A stretch of DNA of 64,000 nt, taken from assembly GCA_963744915.1 (NCBI GenBank), contig CAVUUY010000009.1:410314-474313 (forward strand), written 5' to 3'. The stretch is from DATAFF01 sp963744915 (GTDB lineage Bacteria; Pseudomonadota; Alphaproteobacteria; Rhizobiales; Aestuariivirgaceae). The notes under the pieces are model-generated. The model was not told the DNA's origin. It did no database searches and was given only the letters and a program-made list of their open reading frames with translations. The translations under genes were made by a program, and so were the position numbers. Of the stretch, positions 1 to 9,492 are shown piece after piece; within the stretch, counting starts at the first letter, position 1, and each line of letters starts with the position of its first letter.

Positions 1-209
1 GCCGGGTGCCGCTGCACACGCTGCGTGCCGACATCGATTACGGCACGGCCACCGCAGTGACCGCCTATGGCACGATCGGCATCAAGGTGTGGATCTTCAA
101 GGGCGAGATCCTCGAGCACGACCCGATGGCCCAGGACAAACGGCTGGCCGAGCAGCAGGAAAGCGGCGGCCGGCCACGGCGTGAGCCGCGCGAGGCGCTC
201 GTCGCGTAA
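1..209 (+). CDS. rpsC: 30S ribosomal protein S3, C-terminal end (partial)
   Basis: The window opens inside this gene; the reading frame starts at base 3 and stops at 209. The visible residues include DYGTATAVTAYGTIGIKVW and FKGEIL, which is the conserved C-terminal domain of S3, followed by a basic tail. S3 lies at the mRNA entry side of the small subunit. rplP follows after 28 bases, the normal S10/spc order, which supports the identification. Only the last 68 residues or so can be read. Confidence 0.95.
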   Translation, partial: RVPLHTLRADIDYGTATAVTAYGTIGIKVWIFKGEILEHDPMAQDKRLAEQQESGGRPRREPREALVA

Positions 210-237
210 GAAATAAGAAAAAGGCTGGATCATCGAC

Positions 238-654
238 ATGCTGCAACCGAAACGGACAAAGTTCCGCAAGCAATTCAAGGGCCGCATCAAGGGCGCCGCC
301 AAGGGTGGCACCGAGCTCAATTTCGGTGCCTTCGGCCTCAAGGCGGTGGAGCCGGATCGGGTCACCGCGCGCCAGATCGAGGCGGCGCGGCGGGCCATGA
401 CGCGCCATATGAAGCGCGCCGGGAGGGTGTGGATCCGCATCTTCCCCGATGTGCCGGTGACCAAGAAGCCGACGGAAGTGCGCATGGGGTCCGGCAAGGG
501 CGCCGTCGAGTTCTGGGCGGCGCGGGTGAAGCCGGGGCGGATCATGTTCGAGATCGACGGGGTGTCGCGCGAGATCGCCGAGGAGGCGATGCGGCTCGGC
601 GCTGCCAAATTGCCGATCAAGACGCGCTTCGTCGCCCGGCTCGGAGAAGCGTGA
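238..654 (+). CDS. rplP: 50S ribosomal protein L16
   Basis: This 138-residue protein begins MLQPKRTKFRKQFKGR, the standard L16 start, and has the usual family length. L16 binds 23S rRNA near the A site of the large subunit. It sits between rpsC and rpmC as in nearly all bacteria and is surely cotranscribed with them. The ATG at 238 is the only sensible start. No anomalies seen. Confidence 0.98.
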   Translation: MLQPKRTKFRKQFKGRIKGAAKGGTELNFGAFGLKAVEPDRVTARQIEAARRAMTRHMKRAGRVWIRIFPDVPVTKKPTEVRMGSGKGAVEFWAARVKPGRIMFEIDGVSREIAEEAMRLGAAKLPIKTRFVARLGEA

Positions 655-676
655 TGTGTGGTCGGAGGCTCAAGCC

Positions 677-877
677 ATGAAACCCAAGGACGTGCAGGCG
701 CTCACCGACGATACGCTGGGCGACGAGCTGTTGAAGCTCAAGAAGGAGCAGTTCAACCTGCGCTTCCAGAAGGCCTCGGGCCAGATGGAGAACACGGCGC
801 GGGTCCGCCAGATTCGGCGCGACATCGCGCGCATCAAGACGGTGCAGGGCCAGCGCGCTGCAACGGCGACGAAATAG
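677..877 (+). CDS. rpmC: 50S ribosomal protein L29
   Basis: This is a 66-residue protein beginning MKPKDVQALTDDTLGDELLK, with the L29 core LKKEQFNLRFQKASGQMENT and a basic C-terminus. The open frame extends upstream to an ATG at 656, but that would overlap nothing useful and adds residues foreign to L29, so I chose the ATG at 677. L29 sits at the peptide exit of the large subunit. It is 22 bases after rplP and 13 bases before rpsQ. Confidence 0.96.
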   Translation: MKPKDVQALTDDTLGDELLKLKKEQFNLRFQKASGQMENTARVRQIRRDIARIKTVQGQRAATATK

Positions 878-890
878 GAGTTCGAGCTTC

Positions 891-1139
891 ATGCCGAAGC
901 GCATTTTGCAGGGTGTCGTGGTCAGCGACAAGAACGACAAGACCATCGTGGTCCTCGTCGAGCGCCGCTTCACGCATCCGGTGATGAAGAAGACCGTCCG
1001 GCGGTCGAAGAAGTATCACGCACATGACGAGGCGAACCTTGCCAAGGCTGGCGATGTGGTCCGCATCGAGGAGTGCCGGCCATTGTCCAAGCAGAAGAGC
1101 TGGATGCTGGTCGACAAGGTAGAAGCGTCGAAGGTCTGA
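891..1139 (+). CDS. rpsQ: 30S ribosomal protein S17
   Basis: This 82-residue protein begins MPKRILQGVVVSDKNDKT, and the central block RRFTHPVMKKTVRRSKKYHA is the S17 signature region. S17 is a primary 16S rRNA binding protein with an OB fold. Its place between rpmC and rplN is the conserved order. The length matches the family. Confidence 0.97.
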   Translation: MPKRILQGVVVSDKNDKTIVVLVERRFTHPVMKKTVRRSKKYHAHDEANLAKAGDVVRIEECRPLSKQKSWMLVDKVEASKV

Positions 1140-1158
1140 GGCATTCGAGGGTGACGCC

Positions 1159-1527
1159 ATGATTCAAGCAGAAACAAATCTCGATGTTGCCGACAATTCC
1201 GGCGCCCGCCGCGTCCAGTGCATCAAGGTGCTGGGCGGGGCCAAGCGCAAATATGCCCATGTCGGCGACATCATCGTGGTGTCGATCAAGGAGGCGATCC
1301 CGCGTGGTCGCGTCAAGAAGGGAACGGTGATGAAGGCCGTGGTGGTGCGCACCGCCAAGGACATCCGGCGCGCCGACGGCTCGGTGATCCGGTTCGACCG
1401 CAACGCCGCGGTGCTGATCAATCCGCAGGGCGAGCCGGTCGGCACCCGCATCTTCGGGCCGGTGCCGCGCGAGCTCAGGGCGCGCAATCACATGAAGATC
1501 ATCTCGCTCGCGCCTGAGGTGCTGTGA
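1159..1527 (+). CDS. rplN: 50S ribosomal protein L14
   Basis: This 122-residue protein begins MIQAETNLDVADNSGARRVQ, the near-invariant L14 N-terminus, and is exactly the family length. L14 contacts the 30S subunit at the intersubunit bridge. Its TGA stop (1525-1527) overlaps the ATG of rplX by one base, so the two are probably translationally coupled. Confidence 0.98.
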   Translation: MIQAETNLDVADNSGARRVQCIKVLGGAKRKYAHVGDIIVVSIKEAIPRGRVKKGTVMKAVVVRTAKDIRRADGSVIRFDRNAAVLINPQGEPVGTRIFGPVPRELRARNHMKIISLAPEVL

Positions 1528-1850
1528 TGCCGGTCAAGCTCAAGATCAGAAAGGGTGACCGGGTCGTCGTGCTCACCGGCAAGGACAAGGGCAAGCAGGG
1601 CAATGTCCTCAAGGTGTTCCCGAGCGACAACCGGGCGGTGGTGCAGGGCGTGAATGTGGCCCGGCGGCATCAGAAGCAAACGGCGGCACAGCAGGGCGGC
1701 ATCATCGCCAAGGAGTTGCCGATCCACATTTCGAATCTGGCCCACATCGATCCCAAGGACGGCAAGCCGACACGGATCGGCTACAAGTTCCTGAGCGACG
1801 GAAAGAGGGTCCGGGTGGCCAAACGCTCGGGGGAGGAGATCAATGGCTGA
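1527..1850 (+). CDS. rplX: 50S ribosomal protein L24
   Basis: This 107-residue protein begins MPVKLKIRKGDRVVVLTGKD, with a KOW motif in the first 35 residues. L24 is an assembly-initiator protein of the large subunit. A GTG at 1524 is in frame, but the ATG at 1527 gives the standard N-terminus and overlaps the rplN stop. The last eight bases overlap the start of rplE. Confidence 0.97.
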   Translation: MPVKLKIRKGDRVVVLTGKDKGKQGNVLKVFPSDNRAVVQGVNVARRHQKQTAAQQGGIIAKELPIHISNLAHIDPKDGKPTRIGYKFLSDGKRVRVAKRSGEEING

Positions 1851-2421
1851 GCGCTATGTTCCGCGGCTGAAGCAGCAATATCTCGACGAGGTGCGCAAGC
1901 AGCTCATGGAGAAGTTCTCCTACGGCAATGTGATGCAGGTGCCGACCTTCGAAAAGGTCGTCCTCAACATGGGCGTCGGCGAGGCGGTCGGCGACGGCAA
2001 GATCATCAACACGGCGGCGGAGGAGCTTGCCAGGATTGCCGGCCAGAAGCCGGTGATCACCCGTGCCCGCAAGTCGATCGCGACCTACAAGATCCGCGAG
2101 AACATGCCGATCGGCGTGAAAGTGACGCTGCGCAAGGCGCGGATGTGGGAGTTTCTCGACCGGCTCATCAATATCGCCCTGCCGCGGGTGCGCGATTTTC
2201 GCGGCCTGTCGGATCGCAGCTTCGATGGGCGCGGCAATTATGCCATGGGCATCAAGGAGCACCTGGTTTTCCCGGAGATCGACTACGACAAGATCGAGCG
2301 GGTCTGGGGCTTCGACGTGATCATCTGCACCACGGCGCAGAATGACGAGGAGGCAAGGGCGCTGCTCGAAGCCTTCAACTTCCCGTTCCGCAGGCAGGCG
2401 CAAAAGCGCCAGGCGGCGTGA
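1843..2421 (+). CDS. rplE: 50S ribosomal protein L5
   Basis: This 192-residue protein contains KVVLNMGVGEA, KPVITRARKSIA and RGNYAMGIKEH, which are L5 hallmarks. L5 binds 5S rRNA. It starts inside rplX (8-base overlap), pointing to coupled translation. It is slightly longer than the usual 179-187 residues because of a basic C-terminal tail (FRRQAQKRQAA), a mild extension of no obvious consequence. Confidence 0.97.
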   Translation: MAERYVPRLKQQYLDEVRKQLMEKFSYGNVMQVPTFEKVVLNMGVGEAVGDGKIINTAAEELARIAGQKPVITRARKSIATYKIRENMPIGVKVTLRKARMWEFLDRLINIALPRVRDFRGLSDRSFDGRGNYAMGIKEHLVFPEIDYDKIERVWGFDVIICTTAQNDEEARALLEAFNFPFRRQAQKRQAA

Positions 2422-2449
2422 GCGGGGGATATTCGAAAGGTTAACGAGA

Positions 2450-2755
2450 ATGGCAAAGAAGAGCTCGATCGAGACCAACAACCGGCGCCGGCGGTTGGTC
2501 AAGAAGTTTGCCGGCAAGCGCGCCCGGCTGAAAGCGATTGCGAGCGATCAGAAGCTCAGCATGGAGGAGCGGTTTGCTGCCCAGCTCAAATTGGCGCAGC
2601 TGCCGCGCAACTCGGCGCGCAACCGCATTCGCAACCGCTGCGAGGTGACCGGGCGGCCCCGCGGCTACTACCGCAAGCTCGGCATGTCGCGCATTGCGCT
2701 CAGAGAGCTCGCGTCGCAAGGCCTGATCCCCGGCATGACGAAGTCGAGCTGGTGA
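2450..2755 (+). CDS. rpsN: 30S ribosomal protein S14 (zinc-free form)
   Basis: This 101-residue protein begins MAKKSSIETNNRRRRLVKKF and contains LPRNSARNRIRNRCEVTGRPRG in pieces. It is the long S14 type that lacks the paired CxxC zinc motifs. The frame is open further upstream inside rplE, but the ATG at 2450 gives the family N-terminus. It lies between rplE and rpsH as expected. Confidence 0.97.
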   Translation: MAKKSSIETNNRRRRLVKKFAGKRARLKAIASDQKLSMEERFAAQLKLAQLPRNSARNRIRNRCEVTGRPRGYYRKLGMSRIALRELASQGLIPGMTKSSW

Positions 2756-2780
2756 CAAGGCGAGGGTTGAGGAGAACTCG

Positions 2781-3179
2781 ATGACTGTGACTGATCCGCT
2801 GGGCGACATGCTGACCCGCATCCGCAACGCACAGCTGCGCGGCAAGTCGAAAGTGACGACGCCGGCGTCCAAGATGCGCGTCCGGGTCCTCGATGTTCTG
2901 CAACAGGAAGGCTATATCCGCGGCTATGCCGAGGTCGATTACGGCAAGGGTCGCTCCGAGATCGAGATCGAGCTGAAATATTTCGACGGCGAGCCGGTGA
3001 TCCGCCAGATCGACCGGGTGTCGACGCCGGGCCGGCGGGTCTATGCCAGCGTCGACAATCTGCCGACCGTCTACAACGGACTCGGGATCTCGATCCTGTC
3101 GACGCCCAAGGGTGTGCTGTCGGATGCCGATGCCCGGGCCCAGAATGTCGGCGGCGAAGTGATCTGCACGGTGTTCTGA
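2781..3179 (+). CDS. rpsH: 30S ribosomal protein S8
   Basis: This 132-residue protein begins MTVTDPLGDMLTRIRNAQ and ends GGEVICTVF, both typical of S8. S8 binds the central domain of 16S rRNA and, in enterobacteria, represses its own operon. Whether that holds here cannot be told from sequence. Start chosen for the canonical N-terminus. Confidence 0.98.
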   Translation: MTVTDPLGDMLTRIRNAQLRGKSKVTTPASKMRVRVLDVLQQEGYIRGYAEVDYGKGRSEIEIELKYFDGEPVIRQIDRVSTPGRRVYASVDNLPTVYNGLGISILSTPKGVLSDADARAQNVGGEVICTVF

Positions 3180-3203
3180 GCGGCACCAGGAAGGAACGAA
3201 GTC

Positions 3204-3737
3204 ATGTCGCGCATCGGCAAGAAACCCATCCCGATCCCCCAGGGGGTAACCGTCTCGGTCGATGGCAGCACGGTCAAGGTGAAGGGGACCAAGGGCGAGC
3301 TTCAGACCGCGCTCGGCGATCTGGTCGGGGTCAAGGTCGAGAACAATCAGGTGGTTGTCGAGCCGCGCGACGACAGCAAGCCGGCGCGGGCCGCCTGGGG
3401 TCTGTCGCGGACGCTGGTCAACAACATGGTCCAGGGCGTGACCCAGGGCTTCAGCCGCACGCTCGAGATCACCGGCGTCGGCTATCGCGCGGCGGCGCAA
3501 GGTGCGAAACTGCAGCTCAATCTCGGCTACAGCCACGATGTCGTCTATGAGGTGCCCAAGGGGGTGACGGTGACGACGCCGCGGCCGACCGAGATTCAGA
3601 TCGCCGGCATCGACAAGCAGCAGGTCGGGCAGGTGGCGGCGGAAATCCGCGCCTGGCGGCCGCCCGAACCCTACAAGGGCAAGGGCGTGCGCTATCGCGG
3701 CGAATATATCCACCGCAAGGAAGGCAAGAAGAAGTAG
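3204..3737 (+). CDS. rplF: 50S ribosomal protein L6
   Basis: This 177-residue protein begins MSRIGKKPIPIPQGV and ends with the L6 signature KGKGVRYRGEYIHRKEGKKK. L6 sits near the factor-binding centre of the large subunit. Length and gene order are standard, and a ribosome binding site (AGGAA) lies about ten bases upstream. Confidence 0.98.
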   Translation: MSRIGKKPIPIPQGVTVSVDGSTVKVKGTKGELQTALGDLVGVKVENNQVVVEPRDDSKPARAAWGLSRTLVNNMVQGVTQGFSRTLEITGVGYRAAAQGAKLQLNLGYSHDVVYEVPKGVTVTTPRPTEIQIAGIDKQQVGQVAAEIRAWRPPEPYKGKGVRYRGEYIHRKEGKKK

Positions 3738-3748
3738 GGAAGCCGGCC

Positions 3749-4111
3749 ATGGTTCAGAAGATCACAGCGCTCGACCGCCGGCGCCGGCGGGTTCGCAAGC
3801 TCATCAAGGCGCGCGGCGGCGGCCGGCCACGGCTCTCGGTGTTCCGGTCGCACGCCTATATCTATGCCCAGATCATCGACGACGATAAGGGCGAGACGCT
3901 GGTGGCGGCCTCATCGCTGGAGAAGGCGCTGCGGACGTCCCTCGAGGGCACCGGCGACAAGGCGGCGGCAGCAGCCGTCGGCAAGCTGGTTGCCGAGCGG
4001 GCCAAGGACAAGGGCGTGAACGAGGTCGTGTTCGACCGCGGCGGCTATATCTATCACGGCCGGGTCAAGGCGCTCGCCGATGCGGCGCGCGAAGCCGGGC
4101 TGAAGTTTTAA
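3749..4111 (+). CDS. rplR: 50S ribosomal protein L18
   Basis: This 120-residue protein has the L18 blocks RPRLSVFRSHAYIYAQIIDD and FDRGGYIYHGRVKALADAAR. L18 binds 5S rRNA with L5. It is 11 bases after rplF and 25 bases before rpsE, the conserved spc order. Confidence 0.98.
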   Translation: MVQKITALDRRRRRVRKLIKARGGGRPRLSVFRSHAYIYAQIIDDDKGETLVAASSLEKALRTSLEGTGDKAAAAAVGKLVAERAKDKGVNEVVFDRGGYIYHGRVKALADAAREAGLKF

Positions 4112-4136
4112 GGGATGATGGCGATGAAGGTTTGGC

Positions 4137-4697
4137 ATGGCTAGAGAACGCGAACGCGGCGGCGACCGGGAAGAGCGCGACAGCGAGTTTCTCGACAAGC
4201 TCGTCCATATCAACCGGGTGGCCAAGGTGGTGAAGGGCGGCCGGCGTTTCGGGTTTGCCGCCCTGGTGGTGGTCGGCGACCAGAAGGGCCGGGTCGGCTT
4301 CGGCCATGGCAAGGCGCGGGAGGTGCCGGAAGCGATCCGCAAGGCCACCGACAGCGCCAAGCGCGGGCTGATCCGGGTGCCGCTGCGGGAGGGCCGGACG
4401 CTGCATCACGACGTGGTCGGCCGTCATGGTGCGGGCAAGGTGGTGCTGCGCGCCGCACCGGCCGGGACCGGCATCATCGCCGGCGGCCCGATGCGGGCGG
4501 TGTTCGAGAGCCTCGGCATGCAGGACGTGGTGGCGAAATCGCTCGGGACGTCCAACCCCTACAACATGGTGCGGGCGACGTTCGATGCCCTGAAGCGCGA
4601 GACCAGCCCGCGCTCGGTGGCGGCTCGCCGCGGCAAGAAGGTGAGCGAGATCATGGCGCGCCGGCGCGACGGCGAAACGGTGGCCGAGCAAGGCTGA
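4137..4697 (+). CDS. rpsE: 30S ribosomal protein S5
   Basis: This 186-residue protein begins with a charged, low-complexity stretch rich in Arg and Glu (MARERERGGDREERD), common in alphaproteobacterial S5. It then shows the double-stranded RNA-binding fold with VHINRVAKVVKGGRRF and GRVGFGHGKAREVPEAI. S5 contributes to decoding fidelity. It is followed by rpmD after 20 bases. Confidence 0.98.
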   Translation: MARERERGGDREERDSEFLDKLVHINRVAKVVKGGRRFGFAALVVVGDQKGRVGFGHGKAREVPEAIRKATDSAKRGLIRVPLREGRTLHHDVVGRHGAGKVVLRAAPAGTGIIAGGPMRAVFESLGMQDVVAKSLGTSNPYNMVRATFDALKRETSPRSVAARRGKKVSEIMARRRDGETVAEQG

Positions 4698-4717
4698 GCT
4701 TGAGGGAAGGGCGTGCT

Positions 4718-4918
4718 ATGGCGAAGGCCGAAACCAAGAAGACCGTGACGCTGGTGCAGATCAAGAGTCCGGCGCGGCGCGAGGGGAGCCAGCAGGCGAC
4801 GCTGATCGGGCTCGGCCTCAACAAGCTCAACCGCCAGTCGACGCTCGAGGACACGCCGGCGGTGCGCGGGATGATCGCCAAGGTTGCGCATCTCATCCGC
4901 ATCGTCGAAGCGGCGTGA
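4718..4918 (+). CDS. rpmD: 50S ribosomal protein L30
   Basis: This 66-residue protein begins MAKAETKKTVTLVQIKSP and contains IGLGLNKLNRQSTLEDTPAV, the L30 signature. An in-frame TTG at 4700 exists, but the ATG at 4718 has a better-placed GGAAGG ribosome binding site and gives the family start. L30 is absent from some bacteria but standard in this group. Confidence 0.97.
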   Translation: MAKAETKKTVTLVQIKSPARREGSQQATLIGLGLNKLNRQSTLEDTPAVRGMIAKVAHLIRIVEAA

Positions 4919-4946
4919 TGGGACAAGTGAAGATGGACCAGAGGCC

Positions 4947-5456
4947 ATGAAGCTCAACAGCATTTCTGACAAAGCGGGCGCCCGCCATGTGCGCAAGCGG
5001 GTTGGCCGCGGCATCGGTTCGGGCCTCGGCAAGACGGCGGGGCGCGGCGGCAAGGGCCAGACGGCCCGATCCGGCGGCGCCAAGGCGGGTTTCGAGGGCG
5101 GTCAGATGCCGATCTATCGCCGGCTGCCCAAGCGCGGTTTCACCAAGCCGAATGCGCTGAGCTTCAACGAGATCAATCTCGGGCGGCTGCAGGCGGCAAT
5201 CGATGCCGGGCGGCTCGATGCCGGCAAGCCGGTCGACGCGACCGCGCTGCTGGCGGCGGGCCTGACCGGCAAGCCGCGGGACGGCGTGCGGCTGCTCGGC
5301 AAGGGCGTGCTCACAGCGAAGATCGCGATCACCGTCAACCATGCCAGCCGAAGCGCCGCCGAGGCGGTGGAGAAGGCTGGCGGCACCGTCACGCTCGTTG
5401 CGCCGAAGCAACCCGCCAAGGGGGGCGACAAGGCGGCCGGGGCGCCCACAGGCTGA
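4947..5456 (+). CDS. rplO: 50S ribosomal protein L15
   Basis: This 169-residue protein begins MKLNSISDKAGARHVRKRVG and has the glycine-rich L15 region GSGLGKTAGRGGKGQ, then GFEGGQMPIYRRLPKRGF. The open frame extends upstream into rpmD, but the ATG at 4947 is the family start. The C-terminus carries an Ala/Gly/Lys-rich tail after residue 155. secY follows after 70 bases. Confidence 0.97.
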   Translation: MKLNSISDKAGARHVRKRVGRGIGSGLGKTAGRGGKGQTARSGGAKAGFEGGQMPIYRRLPKRGFTKPNALSFNEINLGRLQAAIDAGRLDAGKPVDATALLAAGLTGKPRDGVRLLGKGVLTAKIAITVNHASRSAAEAVEKAGGTVTLVAPKQPAKGGDKAAGAPTG

Positions 5457-5526
5457 AACGGTTGCGTCTTCCGGTTCGGCGCCCGATATCTTCGGGTCAA
5501 GGCCGCCCGAAGGCATGAGGTAGGAT

Positions 5527-6858
5527 ATGGTATCCGCAGCGGAACAACTTGCAGCAAACATCAATTTCTCCGCTTTCGCGAAGGCCGAGGACCTCAAGAA
5601 GCGCATCTGGTTCACGCTCGGGGCGTTGATCGTCTACCGCCTGGGAACCTACATTCCCGTGCCTGGCGTCGATCCGGTCGAGCTGGCCCGCCTGGTGCAG
5701 CAGAACTCGACGGGAATTCTGGGCTGGATCAATGGCTTGGCCGGCGGAGCACTGGGCCGGATGGCGATCTTTGCGCTCAACATCATGCCCTATATATCGG
5801 CCTCGATCATCATCCAGCTGATGACGACGGTGTCGCCCCATCTCGAGCAGCTCAAGAAGGAAGGCGAGCAGGGCCGCAAGAAGATGAACCAATATACGCG
5901 CTACGGCACGGTGCTGCTGGCGGCGCTGCAGGCCTATGGCATCTCGGTCGGCCTCGAAGGCCAGGGCGGCGTGGTGCTCGACCCGGGCTGGTTCTTCCGT
6001 ATCTCGACGGTGATCACGCTGACCGGCGGCACCGTGTTCCTGATGTGGCTCGGCGAGCAGATCACCTCGCGCGGCATCGGCAACGGCATCTCGCTCATCA
6101 TCTTCGCCGGCATCGTGGCGGGGTTGCCGTCAGCGATCGGTCATACGCTCGAGCTCGGGCGCACCGGGCAGATGTCGACCTTCGTCATTCTCGGCATCAT
6201 CGTGATGTCGCTGGTCGTCATCGCCTTCATCGTGTTCATGGAGCGGGCGCTGCGGAAAATTCCGGTCCAGTACCCCAAACGCCAGGTCGGCGACCGGATG
6301 ATGCAGTCGGACCGCTCGCATCTGCCGCTCAAGCTCAACACTTCGGGCGTCATTCCGCCGATCTTCGCCTCCTCGCTGCTGCTGCTGCCGATCACGGTGG
6401 CGAATTTCAGCCAGGGGCAGGGGCCCGAGTGGCTGAACTACATCACGGCGCTGCTCGGTCACGGGCAGCCGCTGTTCATGGCGTTCTATGTCGGGCTCAT
6501 CATCTTCTTCGCGTTCTTCTACACGGCGATCATGCTCAACCCGAAGGAAACGGCCGACAACCTGAAGAAATATGGCGGCTTCATTCCCGGCATCCGGCCG
6601 GGCGAGCGGACGGCGGAATATATCGACTATGTGCTGACGCGGATCACAATGATTGGCGCCCTTTATCTTTCGGCCGTGTGCATGCTGCCCGAGCTTCTGA
6701 CGTATTATGCCCGGATGCCGTTCTATTTCGGCGGCACATCGCTGCTGATCGTGGTCTCGGTGACCATGGATACGGTCACGCAGATCCAGGGGCACCTGCT
6801 CGCCCAGCAATATGAGGGGCTGGTCAAGAAGGCCAAGCTCAGGGGCCCGCGGCGATGA
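5527..6858 (+). CDS. secY: Protein translocase subunit SecY
   Basis: This 443-residue integral membrane protein forms the SecYEG channel for export and membrane insertion. The SecY motifs YRLGTYIPVPGVDP (near residue 37), ERALRKIPVQYPKRQ and PIFASSLLLLP are visible, and about ten hydrophobic segments can be counted. It is in its usual place at the end of spc, and its stop overlaps the adk start by four bases (ATGA). Translation is therefore probably coupled to adk. Confidence 0.98.
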   Translation: MVSAAEQLAANINFSAFAKAEDLKKRIWFTLGALIVYRLGTYIPVPGVDPVELARLVQQNSTGILGWINGLAGGALGRMAIFALNIMPYISASIIIQLMTTVSPHLEQLKKEGEQGRKKMNQYTRYGTVLLAALQAYGISVGLEGQGGVVLDPGWFFRISTVITLTGGTVFLMWLGEQITSRGIGNGISLIIFAGIVAGLPSAIGHTLELGRTGQMSTFVILGIIVMSLVVIAFIVFMERALRKIPVQYPKRQVGDRMMQSDRSHLPLKLNTSGVIPPIFASSLLLLPITVANFSQGQGPEWLNYITALLGHGQPLFMAFYVGLIIFFAFFYTAIMLNPKETADNLKKYGGFIPGIRPGERTAEYIDYVLTRITMIGALYLSAVCMLPELLTYYARMPFYFGGTSLLIVVSVTMDTVTQIQGHLLAQQYEGLVKKAKLRGPRR

Positions 6859-7505
6859 ACATCATCCTGCTCGGTCCGCCGGGTGCAGGCAAGGGAACGC
6901 AGGCCAAGCGCCTCGAGGCGCGGCGTGGCATGAAGCAGCTGTCGACCGGCGACATGCTGCGGGCGGCGGTGGCGGCCGGTACCGAGCACGGCAAGAAGGC
7001 CAAGGCGGTGATGGATCGCGGCGATCTCGTGTCGGACGAGACGGTGGTGTCGATCATTGCCGACCGGTTGGACGAGCCCGATGCCGGGCGCGGCTTCATT
7101 CTCGACGGCTTTCCCCGCAATGTCGCCCAGGCCACGGCGCTCGACCGCATCATGGACTCGCGCGGCCTCGCTCTCGATCTGGTCATCGAGCTTGCGGTCG
7201 AAGACGAGGCGCTGGTCAGGCGTATCAGCGGCCGCTTCAGCTGTGCCGAATGCGGCAAAGGGTACCATGATGTGTTCGAGCCCCCGAAGATCGAGGGCCG
7301 CTGCGACGGCTGCAGCAGCAGCGGATTCGTGCGCCGCGCCGACGACAATGCCGAGACCGTCATGAGCCGGCTCTCGATCTACAACCGGCAGACCGCGCCG
7401 CTTGTCGCCTATTACGCCGGTCGCGGGAAGCTCCGGAAAGTCGACGGCATGGCCGAGATCGACGAGGTGTCGCGCCAGATCGAGGAGGCGCTGAACATCG
7501 CATGA
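6855..7505 (+). CDS. adk: Adenylate kinase, zinc-LID type
   Basis: This 216-residue enzyme catalyses ATP + AMP = 2 ADP. The P-loop GPPGAGKGT is at residues 7-15, and the AMP-binding STGDMLRAAV and DGFPR blocks follow. The LID domain carries four cysteines as two CxxC pairs (CAEC and CDGC), so this is the long form that binds structural zinc. It overlaps secY by ATGA. The next gene, rpsM, has its own promoter. Confidence 0.97.
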   Translation: MNIILLGPPGAGKGTQAKRLEARRGMKQLSTGDMLRAAVAAGTEHGKKAKAVMDRGDLVSDETVVSIIADRLDEPDAGRGFILDGFPRNVAQATALDRIMDSRGLALDLVIELAVEDEALVRRISGRFSCAECGKGYHDVFEPPKIEGRCDGCSSSGFVRRADDNAETVMSRLSIYNRQTAPLVAYYAGRGKLRKVDGMAEIDEVSRQIEEALNIA

Positions 7506-7510
7506 GGTGG

Positions 7511-7539
7511 TTGACGGATCGGAAAATCCCGCCTACATA
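7511..7539 (+). promoter_or_regulatory. Promoter for rpsM-rpsK-rpoA-rplQ
   Basis: TTGACG (7511-7516) and TACATA (7534-7539) are separated by exactly 17 bases in the 131-base gap after adk. This is a good vegetative-type promoter by sequence. It suggests the alpha part of the cluster can be transcribed apart from spc. The leader would be roughly 90 bases. Confidence 0.65.
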
Positions 7540-7636
7540 CGCGTTTTCCGGTCGAAGATGGTCGGCTGCAAGGGGACTGCGCTCCCGCTTGGGCGCGGCC
7601 AATTACGTGCTGTGAAGGTTTCCAGGAGATCGCGAC

Positions 7637-8005
7637 GTGGCTCGTATCGCAGGCGTTAACATTCCGACCGCAAAGCGCGTACCGATCGCGCTGCAGTATA
7701 TTTTCGGGATCGGGCCGAAAAAGGCGCATGAGATCTGCGACAAGGTCAAGATCCCGCTGGAAAGGCGGGTCAACGAGCTGTCGGATGCCGAAGTCCTGCA
7801 GATCCGCGAGGTCATCGACCGCGATTACATGGTGGAGGGCGACCTCCGCCGCGAGGTTTCGATGAACATCAAGCGGCTGATGGATCTCGGCACCTATCGC
7901 GGGCTGCGCCACCGCCGCGGGCTGCCGGTGCGGGGTCAGCGGACCCACACCAACGCGCGCACCCGCAAAGGTCCGGCCAAGCCGATCGCCGGCAAGAAGA
8001 AATAG
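7637..8005 (+). CDS. rpsM: 30S ribosomal protein S13
   Basis: This 122-residue protein reads MARIAGVNIPTAKRV and ends RTHTNARTRKGPAKPIAGKKK, standard for S13. The start codon is GTG, with an AGGAG ribosome binding site about eight bases upstream. S13 is in the head of the small subunit and contacts the P-site tRNA. First gene of the alpha segment here. Confidence 0.98.
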   Translation: MARIAGVNIPTAKRVPIALQYIFGIGPKKAHEICDKVKIPLERRVNELSDAEVLQIREVIDRDYMVEGDLRREVSMNIKRLMDLGTYRGLRHRRGLPVRGQRTHTNARTRKGPAKPIAGKKK

Positions 8006-8035
8006 CGTCAGCATCACCGCCGAGGGAATAGTCAA

Positions 8036-8425
8036 ATGGCCAAGGAACCCGTCCGCCCGCGCCGCAAGGAACGCAAGAACATCACCTCGGGCGTGGTGCA
8101 TGTTCATTCGTCCTTCAACAATACGATGATCACCATCACCGACGTTCAGGGGAACACCATCTCCTGGGCTTCCGCCGGCAAGCTCGGTTTCAAAGGGTCG
8201 CGCAAATCCACCCCCTATGCCGCCCAGGTGGCGGCCGACCAGGCCGGCCGTTCCGCAATGGAGCACGGCATGCGCACCGTCGAGGTCGAGGTTTCGGGGC
8301 CGGGCTCCGGTCGCGAGTCGGCGCTCAGGGCGCTGCAGGCCTGCGGGCTGCAGGTCATGACCATTCGCGACGTCACGCCCATTCCGCATAATGGCGTTCG
8401 CCCGCCGAAGCGCCGCCGGGTCTGA
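8036..8425 (+). CDS. rpsK: 30S ribosomal protein S11
   Basis: This 129-residue protein includes GVVHVHSSFNNTMITITD and GPGSGRESALRALQACGL, the S11 signatures. S11 lies on the platform of the small subunit. It is 30 bases after rpsM and ends HNGVRPPKRRRV, as is usual. Confidence 0.98.
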   Translation: MAKEPVRPRRKERKNITSGVVHVHSSFNNTMITITDVQGNTISWASAGKLGFKGSRKSTPYAAQVAADQAGRSAMEHGMRTVEVEVSGPGSGRESALRALQACGLQVMTIRDVTPIPHNGVRPPKRRRV

Positions 8426-8458
8426 TCGGCGCGAACCTCAATTGATTAGGATGGTACG

Positions 8459-9478
<1,020 letters not shown>

Positions 9479-9492
9479 GGATCTGAACCGCC